64,000 nucleotides of DNA from Xanthomarina sp. F2636L (GCF_026410195.1 NZ_JAPMLM010000068.1:563001-627000), one strand, 5' to 3'; counted from the first letter of the stretch, positions 1 through 8,641 are shown. Numbers and translations are program-made. Notes: generated from the sequence alone by a model not told the origin.

Positions 1-1
1 T

Positions 2-136
2 ATGCGGATTGCCAAAGCATCTGCCGAACTTGCAACAGCTCCTCTATTCGATGTGATTATTGAAAATGATAATTTAGAAAAAGCCTTAAATGAAGCTGAA
101 TCTTTAGTAGGTAACTTTATAAAAAACACGCTTTAA
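2..136 (+). CDS. gmk: Guanylate kinase, C-terminal end (5' part outside window)
   Basis: Only the last 44 codons are inside the window, read in the frame that stops with TAA at 134-136. The tail has the guanylate kinase pattern RIAKA..EL..A..FDVIIENDNLEKAL, that is, the final helices and the 'VIxNDxLExA' strand that closes the fold. The enzyme phosphorylates GMP to GDP with ATP in the cytoplasm. The stop codon is three bases before the nadD start, so the two are very probably co-transcribed, a pairing often seen in Bacteroidota. P-loop and GMP-binding residues lie upstream and cannot be checked. The internal ATG at position 2 is a methionine codon inside the gene, not a start. Confidence 0.85.
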   Translation: MRIAKASAELATAPLFDVIIENDNLEKALNEAESLVGNFIKNTL

Positions 137-139
137 AAG

Positions 140-718
140 ATGAAAATAGGACTATTTTTTGGTTCTTTTAATCCCATTCATATTGGGCATTTAATTATTG
201 CCAATCATTTAGTGGAACACAGCAATTTAGATAAAATCTGGTTTGTGGTAACGCCTCATAGTCCGTTTAAAAAGAAGAGTTCTTTACTTGATAATTATCA
301 ACGTTTGGAAATGGTTTATAGAGCCACAAAAGATTATGATAAATTGAGTCCAAGCGATATTGAATTCAAATTACCTCAACCTAATTACACCATAAACACT
401 TTGGTGTACTTAGAAGAAAAATATCCAACTTACGAGTTTAGTTTAATTATGGGGGAAGACAATCTTAAAAGTTTTCACAAGTGGAAAAATTACGAGCTTA
501 TTTTGGAAAATCATGATATTTACACCTATCCACGTATCTCTAAAGGCAGCATTGAAACACGATTTGATGGTCACAAAAGAATACATCATGTCCAGGCACC
601 AATCATGGAGATTTCATCTACATTTATCAGAAAATCTATAAAAGCCGATAAAAACGTGAGGCCTATGTTAACTGAAGCCGTTTGGAAATATATAGATGAA
701 ATGAGCTTTTATAGGTAA
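140..718 (+). CDS. nadD: Nicotinate-nucleotide adenylyltransferase
   Basis: This enzyme joins nicotinate mononucleotide to ATP, giving deamido-NAD+ in NAD synthesis. The 192-residue length is normal for the family. The nucleotidyltransferase signature GSFNPIHIGH is at residues 8-17, with the two histidines that contact ATP phosphates, and the second motif (ISSTFIRKS) is near residue 158. No fused Nudix or kinase domain is present. The gene begins three bases after the gmk stop, so translation is probably coupled. No terminator is visible in the 86 bases after it. Confidence 0.93.
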   Translation: MKIGLFFGSFNPIHIGHLIIANHLVEHSNLDKIWFVVTPHSPFKKKSSLLDNYQRLEMVYRATKDYDKLSPSDIEFKLPQPNYTINTLVYLEEKYPTYEFSLIMGEDNLKSFHKWKNYELILENHDIYTYPRISKGSIETRFDGHKRIHHVQAPIMEISSTFIRKSIKADKNVRPMLTEAVWKYIDEMSFYR

Positions 719-804
719 TTTCACCTTAACATAACAATAGAATACCTACTCTTATCTATCTAAAAACAAGATAGCTTAATTATTCCCTATCTCATTATAT
801 ACAG

Positions 805-1710
805 ATGAAGCAAATCTTGCACAATAAATATATTCTTCTCCTTATAATCTCTCTTACCTGGGGCTCGTCTTTTATACTTATTAAAAAGACATTACCAGTT
901 TTCGACCCTTATCAAATTGGGGCATTTCGAGCGGGACTTTCAGGAGTTTTTTTAGCTTTTATCGGTTTTTCTGCCATGCGTAAAATGACAAAGAAAGATA
1001 TTTTTTGGATTGCTTTATCTGGATTTTTTGGAAATTTTTTAGTTGTTTTTATTTTTCCATTTGCTCAACTTGAAGTAAGTAGCTCTTTGGCAGGGATCAT
1101 CAATGCATTAGACCCTATTTTCACCTTAATTTTAGGCGTGTTTCTTTTTGGAATTAGGAGTAAGTCCATTCAGTACTTTGGTGCTGTAATTGGTTTTATA
1201 GGAGCTCTAATTCTGATTTATTCCTCAGGTACAGAGAGCGGTGAGAGTCATTACTTTTATATATTATTATTAGTCATTGGATCTGCCCTTTACGCAGTTT
1301 CCGCACTCATTGTCGAAAAGAAATTGAAGCATATAAAAACAACAGAATTAACGAGTTCTATTTATACTATCTGGATGATTCCTTCACTTATAATATTAGG
1401 ATTTTCTGGTTTCTTTACAAAAATTGATTACTCTCAATCAGCAACTATGGAGGCTCTAGGATCTCTAGTTTTCTTAACCGTTGTTAGTACAACTTTGGTT
1501 ATGTTTCTGTTTTTTAAACTTGTCCAAGATACTTCGGCTGTTTTTGTTAGTACCGTTTCGCTTTTAATTCCAGTTATTGCAGTTTTTTGGGGGATTTTAG
1601 ACGATGAAAAATTTACTTTTTGGTATGCTTTAGGGGGAACTTTAGTTCTAATAGGCGTCTATTTTATCCGTGATAAGAAAACAAAGAAACCCTTAGTGGA
1701 AACTAAATAA
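805..1710 (+). CDS. EamA/DMT-superfamily permease
   Basis: A 301-residue integral inner-membrane protein with about ten hydrophobic segments in two EamA repeats (roughly residues 8-140 and 150-290), the usual architecture of drug/metabolite transporters. The opening ISLTWGSSFILIKK matches the first EamA helix, and GTLVLIGVYFIRDKK is the typical last helix with a basic cytoplasmic tail. Substrate cannot be inferred; family members export amino acids, metabolites or drugs. The gene is followed by a convergent gene with no clear hairpin between them. Confidence 0.85.
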   Translation: MKQILHNKYILLLIISLTWGSSFILIKKTLPVFDPYQIGAFRAGLSGVFLAFIGFSAMRKMTKKDIFWIALSGFFGNFLVVFIFPFAQLEVSSSLAGIINALDPIFTLILGVFLFGIRSKSIQYFGAVIGFIGALILIYSSGTESGESHYFYILLLVIGSALYAVSALIVEKKLKHIKTTELTSSIYTIWMIPSLIILGFSGFFTKIDYSQSATMEALGSLVFLTVVSTTLVMFLFFKLVQDTSAVFVSTVSLLIPVIAVFWGILDDEKFTFWYALGGTLVLIGVYFIRDKKTKKPLVETK

Positions 1711-1799
1711 TATATTAGTATTGAGAAAATACAAAACTCATATTAATTCATCATATTTTGAGGAATTCTAATTGAAATAGGATTTTATTGAGCTAGATT

Positions 1800-2669
1800 T
1801 TATTGAAAATTATTTTGTTTCGAAGTTCTTAAAACAGCCTGTTCATTTTTCCAGTCAATCCATTTTTGCCCTCTTATTCGTCTCATAATATTATCAAAAT
1901 ACCTCATGATAAAAATATTATAGACTGCTTTCCCTAAATTAGTAGGATTTCTTGGAATAGCTCTTAAACTCATGGAGAAACCCGTAGTTTTATATTTCAT
2001 ATAATGCCAATAACCTTCTGGCATATATAAAATCTCACCATGTTTTAATAATGTTTTAAACCCTTTGGCATTTTTTAAAGCTGGCCACTTTTCTAAGTCT
2101 GGATTAGAAAAATCAATATCTTCCCTAGTAATTAAAGAGTGTGGAACTTTATATAAGTATTTGTTTTGTTTTTGATCGAAGAGAATAATCTCTTTTTTAC
2201 CTTGAAAATGAATATGAAAAATATTGGCTAAATCAATATCATAATGCATAAAAGTGTGAGAATTCTTTCCTCCAAAAAATAACATAGGAAGCTTTTTTAA
2301 GAGTTTTAAACCAACATTGGGGTATTTAAAATCCTGTTGAAGTTCTGGGACTTCCTTTAAAATATTCCAAAGAAAAATACGGTATTTTGTAGGTTCGCCT
2401 TTAAGTAAATCAATATACTCTCCCAAGGTCATTTTAGCGTGGGGCTGGTTAAACTCATCATCACAAGATACTGGTCTATCGTCGTAAAGCGATACCATTT
2501 TATCTCCTGCAAGCTCCTTAAAATAGTCTAAATTCCATTTATTAAATGCTGGCCAATCTGTAATATAATCTTCTATAACCACAGGTTTTTGTGGTTTAAA
2601 ATAGTGTTTTATAAAATCTTCTTTAGTAATAGATTTAACACGAGGAATGTCTTGTAAATTTAATATCAA
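1800..2669 (-). CDS. Cupin_8/JmjC-like Fe(II)/2-oxoglutarate oxygenase
   Basis: A 289-residue protein of the JmjC/cupin_8 group related to factor-inhibiting-HIF hydroxylases. The N-terminus (QKPVVIEDYITDWPAFNKW) is the usual opening of this family. The iron triad is visible as H142, D144 (HYD) and H222 (GYWHYM); HGEILYMPEGYWH is the classic last beta-turn. Such enzymes hydroxylate protein or small-molecule substrates; the substrate here is unknown. No ATG fits: an in-frame TAG lies just upstream, and the first usable codon is TTG at 2667-2669, so a TTG start is assumed. The gene stands alone, convergent with the EamA permease. Confidence 0.8.
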   Translation of the reverse strand: MILNLQDIPRVKSITKEDFIKHYFKPQKPVVIEDYITDWPAFNKWNLDYFKELAGDKMVSLYDDRPVSCDDEFNQPHAKMTLGEYIDLLKGEPTKYRIFLWNILKEVPELQQDFKYPNVGLKLLKKLPMLFFGGKNSHTFMHYDIDLANIFHIHFQGKKEIILFDQKQNKYLYKVPHSLITREDIDFSNPDLEKWPALKNAKGFKTLLKHGEILYMPEGYWHYMKYKTTGFSMSLRAIPRNPTNLGKAVYNIFIMRYFDNIMRRIRGQKWIDWKNEQAVLRTSKQNNFQ

Positions 2670-2881
2670 TATCTAGAATTTAAGAGGTTAAAAAAGTAGC
2701 TTCTAAAGCTATCTTGAGGCTTTGGCTTCTTCTTTAGCTACTTTGTTACGTTCGTTTTTAGACTCTAGTCTTAATCAAAAATAACTTAATTTATATTTAA
2801 AAAGGTCTCAAAAAGTTTATAAAATTTCTGATGTGTTGGTTTTTTCAACTTCTTTGTAAAATCCAATAACATCATAGATTG

Positions 2882-3295
2882 TTATTTTAAATCGAATTCG
2901 GTTTGGCAGCTTTCACATCTATATTTATGTCTGGTATAAAAAGGAAGCGAGGAAAATAAGACTCCAAAAACAAACCATATTAACGATTTGGTATCTTTTA
3001 TGGTCGAAAAAAGTTCAATTTTATCACTTTTACAGGAAGGGCAGGTTATTGAGTTTCCTTCGTCGTCTAAAGAGTATTTATTAATGGAATTTAAAATTTC
3101 TATAGCTTCTTCACTTTGACTAGAAAGTACTTTTAACTTAACCCCTCCAATGGCATTACTTATTAGTGGATCTGTATCTATAGTTAAATTATCTGAAAGA
3201 AAAACTTCTATTCCGTCTGCTTCCAAACGACCTTTTATAATCTGAGCTTCGGAAGAATACTGAAATTTAGCAATGGTTTTAAAAGTATCTTTCAT
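2882..3295 (-). CDS. DUF2007 protein with C-terminal zinc ribbon and membrane hairpin
   Basis: A 137-residue protein. Residues 1-75 match the DUF2007 'putative signal transducing protein' fold (short beta-alpha domain with EAQIIKGRLEADGIEVFLSDN). The C-terminal part has two cysteine pairs, C85/C88 and C127/C130, typical of a zinc ribbon, interrupted by one hydrophobic stretch at about 104-119 that could enter the membrane. The start ATG overlaps the stop of the AONS-family gene (ATGA), so the two are translationally coupled. No function is established for DUF2007 proteins. Confidence 0.75.
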   Translation of the reverse strand: MKDTFKTIAKFQYSSEAQIIKGRLEADGIEVFLSDNLTIDTDPLISNAIGGVKLKVLSSQSEEAIEILNSINKYSLDDEGNSITCPSCKSDKIELFSTIKDTKSLIWFVFGVLFSSLPFYTRHKYRCESCQTEFDLK

Positions 3296-4437
3296 ATATC
3301 TATAAGGGTCGCCAATAATTGAACAACATCTTTTATTTCAGTTTCCGAATTAAAACTGTGTAAGCAAAAACGCAGACGTTCTTGACCTTCAGTAACAGTA
3401 GGAGAAAAAATAGGATTTACATTATAGCCTTTTTTTAAAAGCTGATTGGAAACACCTTTTACATTTTCATTTCCAAGAACAAGACAGGATTGAATGGCTG
3501 AATCGCTTTCAATAAAATAGGGTTTTAGCTTGTTTTTAAAGACCTCTTTTTTAAATAAAGCGATGTTTTCATGTAATTTTGAAATTTCATGTGTTTTGGG
3601 TAATTCAATATACACAGACTTTAAAGTCATTAAAGTATGCGGTGGAAGTGCTGTTGTATAAATAAATGATCGTGCAAAATTAATTAAATATTGGCTTAGC
3701 TCGTTGCTTCCTAAAATAGCTGAACCATGACTTCCTAAAGCTTTTCCAAAGGTGATTATTCTTGCAAAAACCTTGTTTTCCAATTCGAGTTCCTGGAGCA
3801 AACCAACTCCGCTATTTCCATAAACTCCAATAGCATGAGCCTCGTCCACAATTAAATAAAAATGATACTTGTTGCTAAGAGCAACTAATTGTTTTAAATC
3901 CGGGGAATTTCCGTCCATAGAAAACACAGATTCAGTAACCACATATATCTCTGAGTTGGGGAAGTTTTTATTATATCTCTCCAGCTTATTTTTTAAATCG
4001 TCTAAATTATTATGTCCAAATTTATAAGCTTTTGCATGGCTCATAATAATACCATCTCTTATGGAAGCGTGAATATACTCGTCGAACAAAATAATGTCTC
4101 CCCGCTGAGGCACAGAGGAGAACAGGCCTAAATTGGCATCGTAACCCGAATTAAAAATTAGGGCAGATTCCGAATGATGAAACTCGCACAATGTCTCTTC
4201 AACTTCTTGATACAACTGATAGTTTCCAGATAACAATCTAGAACCTGTAGCCCCATTTCTAGACAAACTGTAGTTTTCTAAATAATGATGGGTCATATCA
4301 AAAATTTCTTTTGACCTTGAAAATCCCAAATAATCGTGAGACGAAAAATCTATCAGATTATGCTCAATGCACAATTCGCGTAAAGTATTTTTAGCTTTTC
4401 GCTGATTTATTTTTTCTTGAAGTTTTTTAGGAATCAT
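3292..4437 (-). CDS. bioF: 8-amino-7-oxononanoate synthase family PLP enzyme (BioF/KBL-like)
   Basis: A 381-residue fold-type I PLP enzyme of the alpha-oxoamine synthase family. Landmarks are SSHDYLGF at 32-39, GATGSRLLSGN at 62-72, H123 in EYIHAS (ring stacking), VDEAHAIGVYG with D198 and H201, and the Schiff-base lysine K232 in FGKALGSHG. AONS condenses pimeloyl-CoA/ACP with L-alanine in biotin synthesis; other family members make 2-amino-3-ketobutyrate or sphingoid bases. No other bio genes are adjacent, so exact substrate is uncertain. A TATATTTG match on the minus strand (4443-4450) is only 5 bases from the ATG, which would give an almost leaderless mRNA if used. Confidence 0.75.
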   Translation of the reverse strand: MIPKKLQEKINQRKAKNTLRELCIEHNLIDFSSHDYLGFSRSKEIFDMTHHYLENYSLSRNGATGSRLLSGNYQLYQEVEETLCEFHHSESALIFNSGYDANLGLFSSVPQRGDIILFDEYIHASIRDGIIMSHAKAYKFGHNNLDDLKNKLERYNKNFPNSEIYVVTESVFSMDGNSPDLKQLVALSNKYHFYLIVDEAHAIGVYGNSGVGLLQELELENKVFARIITFGKALGSHGSAILGSNELSQYLINFARSFIYTTALPPHTLMTLKSVYIELPKTHEISKLHENIALFKKEVFKNKLKPYFIESDSAIQSCLVLGNENVKGVSNQLLKKGYNVNPIFSPTVTEGQERLRFCLHSFNSETEIKDVVQLLATLIDI

Positions 4438-4521
4438 ATAGTCAAATATACAAAAGTGCTATAAGCAGTTCTAGTTTTAGAAGTAAAAAACATTGTATCT
4501 TAGAGCCTTAAATTTATTTTC

Positions 4522-6309
4522 ATGCAAAAATTACAATTCGGCTTTTTAGCTTTTATTTTTTCAATGCTTGTAAATGCTCAAGTGTCTTCAAGTTATCTCA
4601 TTTCATTTGAAAATGCAGTGCATCACGAAGCAAATGTTCAGGCTAGCTTTACAGATTTAAAATCTGAAAATATAGAGATTAGAATAGCCCGATCGTCTCC
4701 TGGACGATACGCGCTACACGAGTTTGCTAAAAATGTTTATAACGTTAAAGTAACTGATAGTAAAGGAAATAAATTACAGATAACACGTACAAACCCATAT
4801 TCCTGGAATGTTTCTGGACATGATGGAACTATAAATGTAAGCTATACGTTGTTTGCAAATCGTGGTGATGGTACGTATGCACAGGTAGATGAAACCCATG
4901 CGCATCTAAATATTCCGGCCACTTTTATGTATATCCCTGAATTATCTGAAAATGAAATTAAAGTAACCTTTAATGTTCGTGAAGACCTAAATTGGAAGGT
5001 GGCTACGCAATTAAAACATATTGAAGGAAATACATACTATGCTAAAGACTATCAATATTTTATGGATAGTCCAACTGAAATTGCCAATTTTAGAACTCGT
5101 TCTTTTGAGCTAGATGGACAAACCATAAAATTAGTGCTTCATGACGATGCTGCTTCAGATATGGATTTAGATAGGTATTTTGAAGATGTTAAGAAAGTTG
5201 TGCTTCAGCAAAAAGCTGTTTTTGGCGAATTACCTGCTTTCGATTATAACGAATATACTTTCTTAGCGTGTTATATGCCAAATGCCAGTGGAGATGGCAT
5301 GGAACACAGGAATTCCACGTATGTAACTAATACTCGAAGTCTGGCAAATGGAGGTATTGATCAAAATATTGGAACAGTTTCTCACGAGTTTTTTCATATT
5401 TGGAATGTAGAACGGATTCGTCCAAAAAGCTTAGAACCTTTTAGATTTGAAGAAGCCAATATGAGTGGAGAATTGTGGTTTGCTGAAGGTTTTACAAGTT
5501 ATTATGACGACTTAACTTTATGTCGAGCTGGAATTATTTCGCAACCAAATTATATTACCGGTTTAACCAGAACCTTTAATTATGTGTGGAATTCACCAGG
5601 ACGCAATTATTTTAACCCAATAGAAATGAGCTATCAGGCACCTTTTGTGGATGCTGCTAAATCTGTAGATGAAACCAATAGAGAGAACACCTTTATTTCT
5701 TATTATTCTTATGGAAGTATGCTAGGTTTGGCTTTAGATTTGTCTTTAAGAGATAAAGGCCTAAATCTAGATGATTTTATGAAATTGGTTTGGAACAAAT
5801 ATGGCAAAACAGAAATTAGTTATACGTTAGAAAACCTAAATGAAACCTTAAATACCTACGCTGGAGAAGAATTTGGGAATAATTTCTTTAACAGTTATAT
5901 TTATAAAAGTGGCATGCCAGATTTTAAACATTTGTTTGGAACCGTTGGTGTAAATTTGAATCAAGACCCTTCTAATGTAGCGTTAGGAGTTTATGTAAGA
6001 CATGGAAAATTACTTAGTAATCCCACAAATAATTCGACTGCTTTTAATGCTGAACTTCAAAAAGGAGATACAATTTTAAAAATTGGAACCACTGAACTTA
6101 ATGATGATTCCGATTTAAATAAAATCCTAAACACCTATAAAGTAAATGATACATTTGAAGTTAGTTTTAAACGTTTTGGGGAAACAAAATCCGCTACTTT
6201 AACGCTTCAAACAGACACTACTTATTCAATCTCTTTAATGGAGGTAGATAAAAAACCTTTGAATGAAAATCTAAAAACCCAGAGAGAAAATTGGTTGGGT
6301 GAGAAGTAA
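4522..6309 (+). CDS. Secreted M61-family metallopeptidase with PDZ domain
   Basis: A 595-residue glycyl-aminopeptidase-like (M61) protein. Residues 1-19 are a Sec signal peptide ending near NAQV, so it is periplasmic or outer-membrane associated. The zinc motif HEFFH is at residues 288-292, followed by the M61 context IWNVERIRPK and then ELWFAEGFTSYY, which carries the third zinc ligand (E). The C-terminal part (about 465-580) is PDZ-like (GDTILKIGTTELNDDSDL). It is transcribed alone and closed by a strong hairpin. The physiological substrate is unknown; M61 enzymes favour small N-terminal residues. Confidence 0.88.
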   Translation: MQKLQFGFLAFIFSMLVNAQVSSSYLISFENAVHHEANVQASFTDLKSENIEIRIARSSPGRYALHEFAKNVYNVKVTDSKGNKLQITRTNPYSWNVSGHDGTINVSYTLFANRGDGTYAQVDETHAHLNIPATFMYIPELSENEIKVTFNVREDLNWKVATQLKHIEGNTYYAKDYQYFMDSPTEIANFRTRSFELDGQTIKLVLHDDAASDMDLDRYFEDVKKVVLQQKAVFGELPAFDYNEYTFLACYMPNASGDGMEHRNSTYVTNTRSLANGGIDQNIGTVSHEFFHIWNVERIRPKSLEPFRFEEANMSGELWFAEGFTSYYDDLTLCRAGIISQPNYITGLTRTFNYVWNSPGRNYFNPIEMSYQAPFVDAAKSVDETNRENTFISYYSYGSMLGLALDLSLRDKGLNLDDFMKLVWNKYGKTEISYTLENLNETLNTYAGEEFGNNFFNSYIYKSGMPDFKHLFGTVGVNLNQDPSNVALGVYVRHGKLLSNPTNNSTAFNAELQKGDTILKIGTTELNDDSDLNKILNTYKVNDTFEVSFKRFGETKSATLTLQTDTTYSISLMEVDKKPLNENLKTQRENWLGEK

Positions 6310-6310
6310 A

Positions 6311-6355
6311 AAAAACACCTTATTAAACTTTTTGAAAGTTTAATAAGGTGTTTTT
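6311..6355. terminator. Bidirectional rho-independent terminator
   Basis: A perfect 16-bp inverted repeat (6316-6331 pairing with 6335-6350) with a 3-base loop, flanked by an A-run on the left and a T-run on the right. It therefore serves both the M61 gene on the plus strand and the convergent beta-barrel gene on the minus strand. Confidence 0.9.
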
Positions 6356-6400
6356 TTATTTACAATCGTTCAAGATATGCTCTTAAAGGAACTTAGTCTT

Positions 6401-6895
6401 TTAATTCAAATTAAAGACAGCTCCAACATTTACGGTAAACTGATTGTTTATTTTCTCAGCATAAGTAAGGTCGTCGTTATTGTATTTAGCAATTGGAAAA
6501 GCTGCTTCTGTAAACAAACCAAACCCTTTAGAGAAGAAATATCTAGCTCCAACATGTCCTCCAAAATTCTTTAAACTAAAGTTAATACCTGGATATAAAT
6601 CGAAATTTTCGCTAATATTTAAAACGTTTCCAATATTAGCATTGAAGCGCGCTTTAATATCAAATCTGTCGTCAAATTTAGCATCTGTAACACTAGCAAC
6701 TCCTAAAGCATAAGATGAAGCAACTCCAATAGAAAAATTTTCTCCTAAACCATAGTCGTAACTCATATACAATCCAGTAGCGTGTTCTTGAAAACTAGCA
6801 CCAATTTGCATTTTATTATCTCCTTTACCTGTAAAAGCTTGTGCATTTACTAGATATCCAGTAAGCAGGCAAGCGATAATCATTACATTTTTCAT
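6401..6895 (-). CDS. Small outer-membrane beta-barrel protein
   Basis: A 164-residue protein with a signal peptide (MKNVMIIACLLTGYLVNAQA). The rest alternates hydrophobic and polar residues in about eight beta-strands (ASFQEHATGLYMSYDYGLG, GARYFFSKGFGLFTEAAF) and ends in a barrel-like VNVGAVFNLN tail. The pattern fits a small 8-stranded OmpW/OmpX-like barrel and looks like the DUF6646 type common in Flavobacteriia; the DUF assignment is from memory. No enzymatic motif is seen. A TATCTTTG -7 box lies 36 bases upstream of the ATG. Confidence 0.7.
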   Translation of the reverse strand: MKNVMIIACLLTGYLVNAQAFTGKGDNKMQIGASFQEHATGLYMSYDYGLGENFSIGVASSYALGVASVTDAKFDDRFDIKARFNANIGNVLNISENFDLYPGINFSLKNFGGHVGARYFFSKGFGLFTEAAFPIAKYNNDDLTYAEKINNQFTVNVGAVFNLN

Positions 6896-6930
6896 AATTT
6901 CTAAATTAATTTTTTTGTTAATTGAGTTTG

Positions 6931-6938
6931 CAAAGATA
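6931..6938 (-). promoter_or_regulatory. -7 box (TATCTTTG) of the beta-barrel gene
   Basis: A perfect match to the Bacteroidota TAnnTTTG -7 element on the minus strand, 36 bases before the ATG of the small barrel gene. The nearest upstream TTG is about 26 bases away, a little beyond the usual 17-23 spacing, so only the -7 half is supported. Confidence 0.5.
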
Positions 6939-6988
6939 AGATTTACTTTTTAAAGTTATTCTTACAAAGACTACAATTAGTGCATAAA

Positions 6989-7020
6989 AAAAACGTCAAC
7001 CTCTTATAGCTGACGTTTTT
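6989..7020 (-). terminator. Rho-independent terminator of the Kbp gene
   Basis: On the minus strand the sequence reads AACGTCA, a 12-base loop, then TGACGTT and a run of eight T. It is 20 bases past the Kbp stop codon and separates it from the beta-barrel gene. Confidence 0.8.
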
Positions 7021-7039
7021 AATTCTAATCTAGTGTTTT

Positions 7040-7537
7040 CTATCCTAAAACAGGAATACGTAAAACTTGACCTGGATAAATTAAATCTGGATTTTTAAGC
7101 ATTGGTTTGTTCGCTTCAAAAATCACAGGATATTTCATAGCATTTCCATAGAATTTTTTAGCTATTTTTCCTAAAGTGTCACCACTAACTACCGTGTGAA
7201 ACTGAGCTTCAGGCTCTGGATTTTCAACAGTCATTTGGTCGTCTACAGTTGCAATTCCATTAGAATTTCCTACTACTAAAACTACTTTTTCTTTGGTTGC
7301 CTGATCGTAAGCCGCCCCAGAAACAGTTGCTTTATCGTCTACAATATGAATGTTTAAATTCTCAACTTTAAGGTCTAAATCGTTAACAGTTTCTGATAAA
7401 TTGTTTGCAGCAGCAGTTTCTGCATTTAATTTAGCCGCTTTTGCATCTGCAGCTTTTTCTGCTGCCTCTTCTGCTGTTGTTTTTCCAATTCCAAAAACTT
7501 TTGCTCCTGCATCTTTAATAAATGAAAATAATCCCAT
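7040..7537 (-). CDS. kbp: Kbp-like BON + LysM protein (potassium-binding protein homologue)
   Basis: A 165-residue cytoplasmic protein very like E. coli Kbp (YgaU). It shares the opening MGLFSFIKDAGAK, a BON domain (about 50-105: VENLNIHIVDDKATVSG ... GIATVDDQM), and a C-terminal LysM (about 112-163: HTVVSGDTLGKIAKKFYG ... YPGQVLRIP). E. coli Kbp senses K+ by a conformational change. The difference is a longer Ala/Glu/Lys-rich linker (about 18-45), probably helical. There is no signal peptide despite the LysM. The gene is flanked by terminators on both sides and so is monocistronic. Confidence 0.88.
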   Translation of the reverse strand: MGLFSFIKDAGAKVFGIGKTTAEEAAEKAADAKAAKLNAETAAANNLSETVNDLDLKVENLNIHIVDDKATVSGAAYDQATKEKVVLVVGNSNGIATVDDQMTVENPEPEAQFHTVVSGDTLGKIAKKFYGNAMKYPVIFEANKPMLKNPDLIYPGQVLRIPVLG

Positions 7538-7624
7538 AATTTGTTATTTTTAAGTGTTTTTAATTATTATATAAAGTTCAATAAATTCTTTTAAAATTCC
7601 TATTTATTTGGCTATTAAACCAGT

Positions 7625-7668
7625 AAAAAAAAGAAACTGCTTGATGTTTGTAATTATCAAACAGTTTC
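7625..7668 (-). terminator. Rho-independent terminator of the 311-residue lipoprotein gene
   Basis: Minus-strand hairpin with 7-bp outer arms GAAACTG/CAGTTTC (7633-7639 with 7662-7668), an inner TTGAT/ATCAA helix and one mismatch, followed by eight T. It lies between the lipoprotein stop and the Kbp promoter region. Confidence 0.8.
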
Positions 7669-7705
7669 TCTACCAACTAACTAACTTAACTAACCAATTC
7701 TATAT

Positions 7706-8641
7706 TTATACTCTAGAATTTTCTCTAGGGTTTTCTTTTCTTTCGTTTTTAAACTTACGCATTTTAGGTGTTTCGCTTTGTTTTCCTTCTGTAGTTTTCA
7801 TGAACTGTATATAACCTCTACCTGTGAATTCGTAAGTGGTTCCTGAAGATGTATGAAATAATCTAATTCTACCATCATTAATTACACTTAGCTCAAAAAA
7901 CTCACTTCCGTAGTAATCGTAATTCAGAACTAAGGTTTTTAAATACATATTACTTGGAATGTTGTTAACACCATAAATTCCTGTGTAATCCCAGAAAATA
8001 TTTTCTGGATTTACTATTCCATAATCTTGAGAACTTCTAAATTCTGAGTCGTTTCCACCTGCTAGGAATTGTAAATAATTTTCGTTATCAAATTCGTTAA
8101 TATCTCCTGTTGGACTAGTATAGGTCTTTTCCCAAGCTTCATATTCTTGTAAGAAATAATGAATATTATCGTAAAACACATAGTCGTAATCAAAATTAGC
8201 ACGTTGATACCCTTTTAAAAAATACGAAGTATCGCTATAAGGATCGTATAACTCTATGGTATTGGCATTTATTTGATAAACATCAAAAGTTACAAAACCA
8301 TCTATAACATGATAGACGTCCAGAATTGTATTATAAGCATCATAATCTCCTACTGGAATTCCAAATCCGTTGCCTTGTGTTCCAATACCAACTAAATTAT
8401 TATTAGCCCATAGGGTACCATTTTTAAACGACATGGTAAATGCCATTTGTAAAAAAGGAACCTGTCCGTAACCTATAGTTTCATTAATATCTACATACCA
8501 AAGCTCATAAGAACTCAAAAGCTGATTTAACGAAATAGAAGGCTGAGGATTGTTATTGTTTATATAAACATCGTCTGTATAACAAGATGTAAATAGTGAT
8601 GCTACAAGAGCAAATCCTAAAAGTAGTTTTAAAGTTTTCAT
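7706..8641 (-). CDS. Uncharacterised flavobacterial lipoprotein
   Basis: A 311-residue lipoprotein: residues 1-19 form a signal peptide, the lipobox is LFTSC with C20, and the next residues YTDD are acidic, as in Bacteroidota surface-lipoprotein export signals. The mature part is very rich in Tyr, Phe, Asn and Asp and looks like two similar beta-rich halves, each starting with a 'LLSSYELWYVDIN' or 'FLQEYEAWEKTY' type segment, which suggests an internal duplication. The C-terminal 30 residues are highly basic (KMRKFKNERKENPRE). No known catalytic motif is visible. It may bind another envelope component, but that is a guess. Confidence 0.7.
   Translation of the reverse strand: MKTLKLLLGFALVASLFTSCYTDDVYINNNNPQPSISLNQLLSSYELWYVDINETIGYGQVPFLQMAFTMSFKNGTLWANNNLVGIGTQGNGFGIPVGDYDAYNTILDVYHVIDGFVTFDVYQINANTIELYDPYSDTSYFLKGYQRANFDYDYVFYDNIHYFLQEYEAWEKTYTSPTGDINEFDNENYLQFLAGGNDSEFRSSQDYGIVNPENIFWDYTGIYGVNNIPSNMYLKTLVLNYDYYGSEFFELSVINDGRIRLFHTSSGTTYEFTGRGYIQFMKTTEGKQSETPKMRKFKNERKENPRENSRV

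Noticed and set aside
2786-2875. 29-codon minus-strand ORF downstream of the DUF2007 gene
   Set aside because: Lys/Phe-rich, no recognisable features and no coding support beyond its ATG and stop. The rest of the 211-base gap (2671-2881) shows no feature either.
6377-6713. Plus-strand frames opposite the small beta-barrel gene
   Set aside because: They oppose a gene with a signal peptide, -7 box and barrel pattern, and start within or after the terminator.
7350-7553. Plus-strand frame opposite the Kbp gene, Ala/Ser-rich
   Set aside because: Shadow of the Ala-rich helical linker of Kbp; no start signal or domain.
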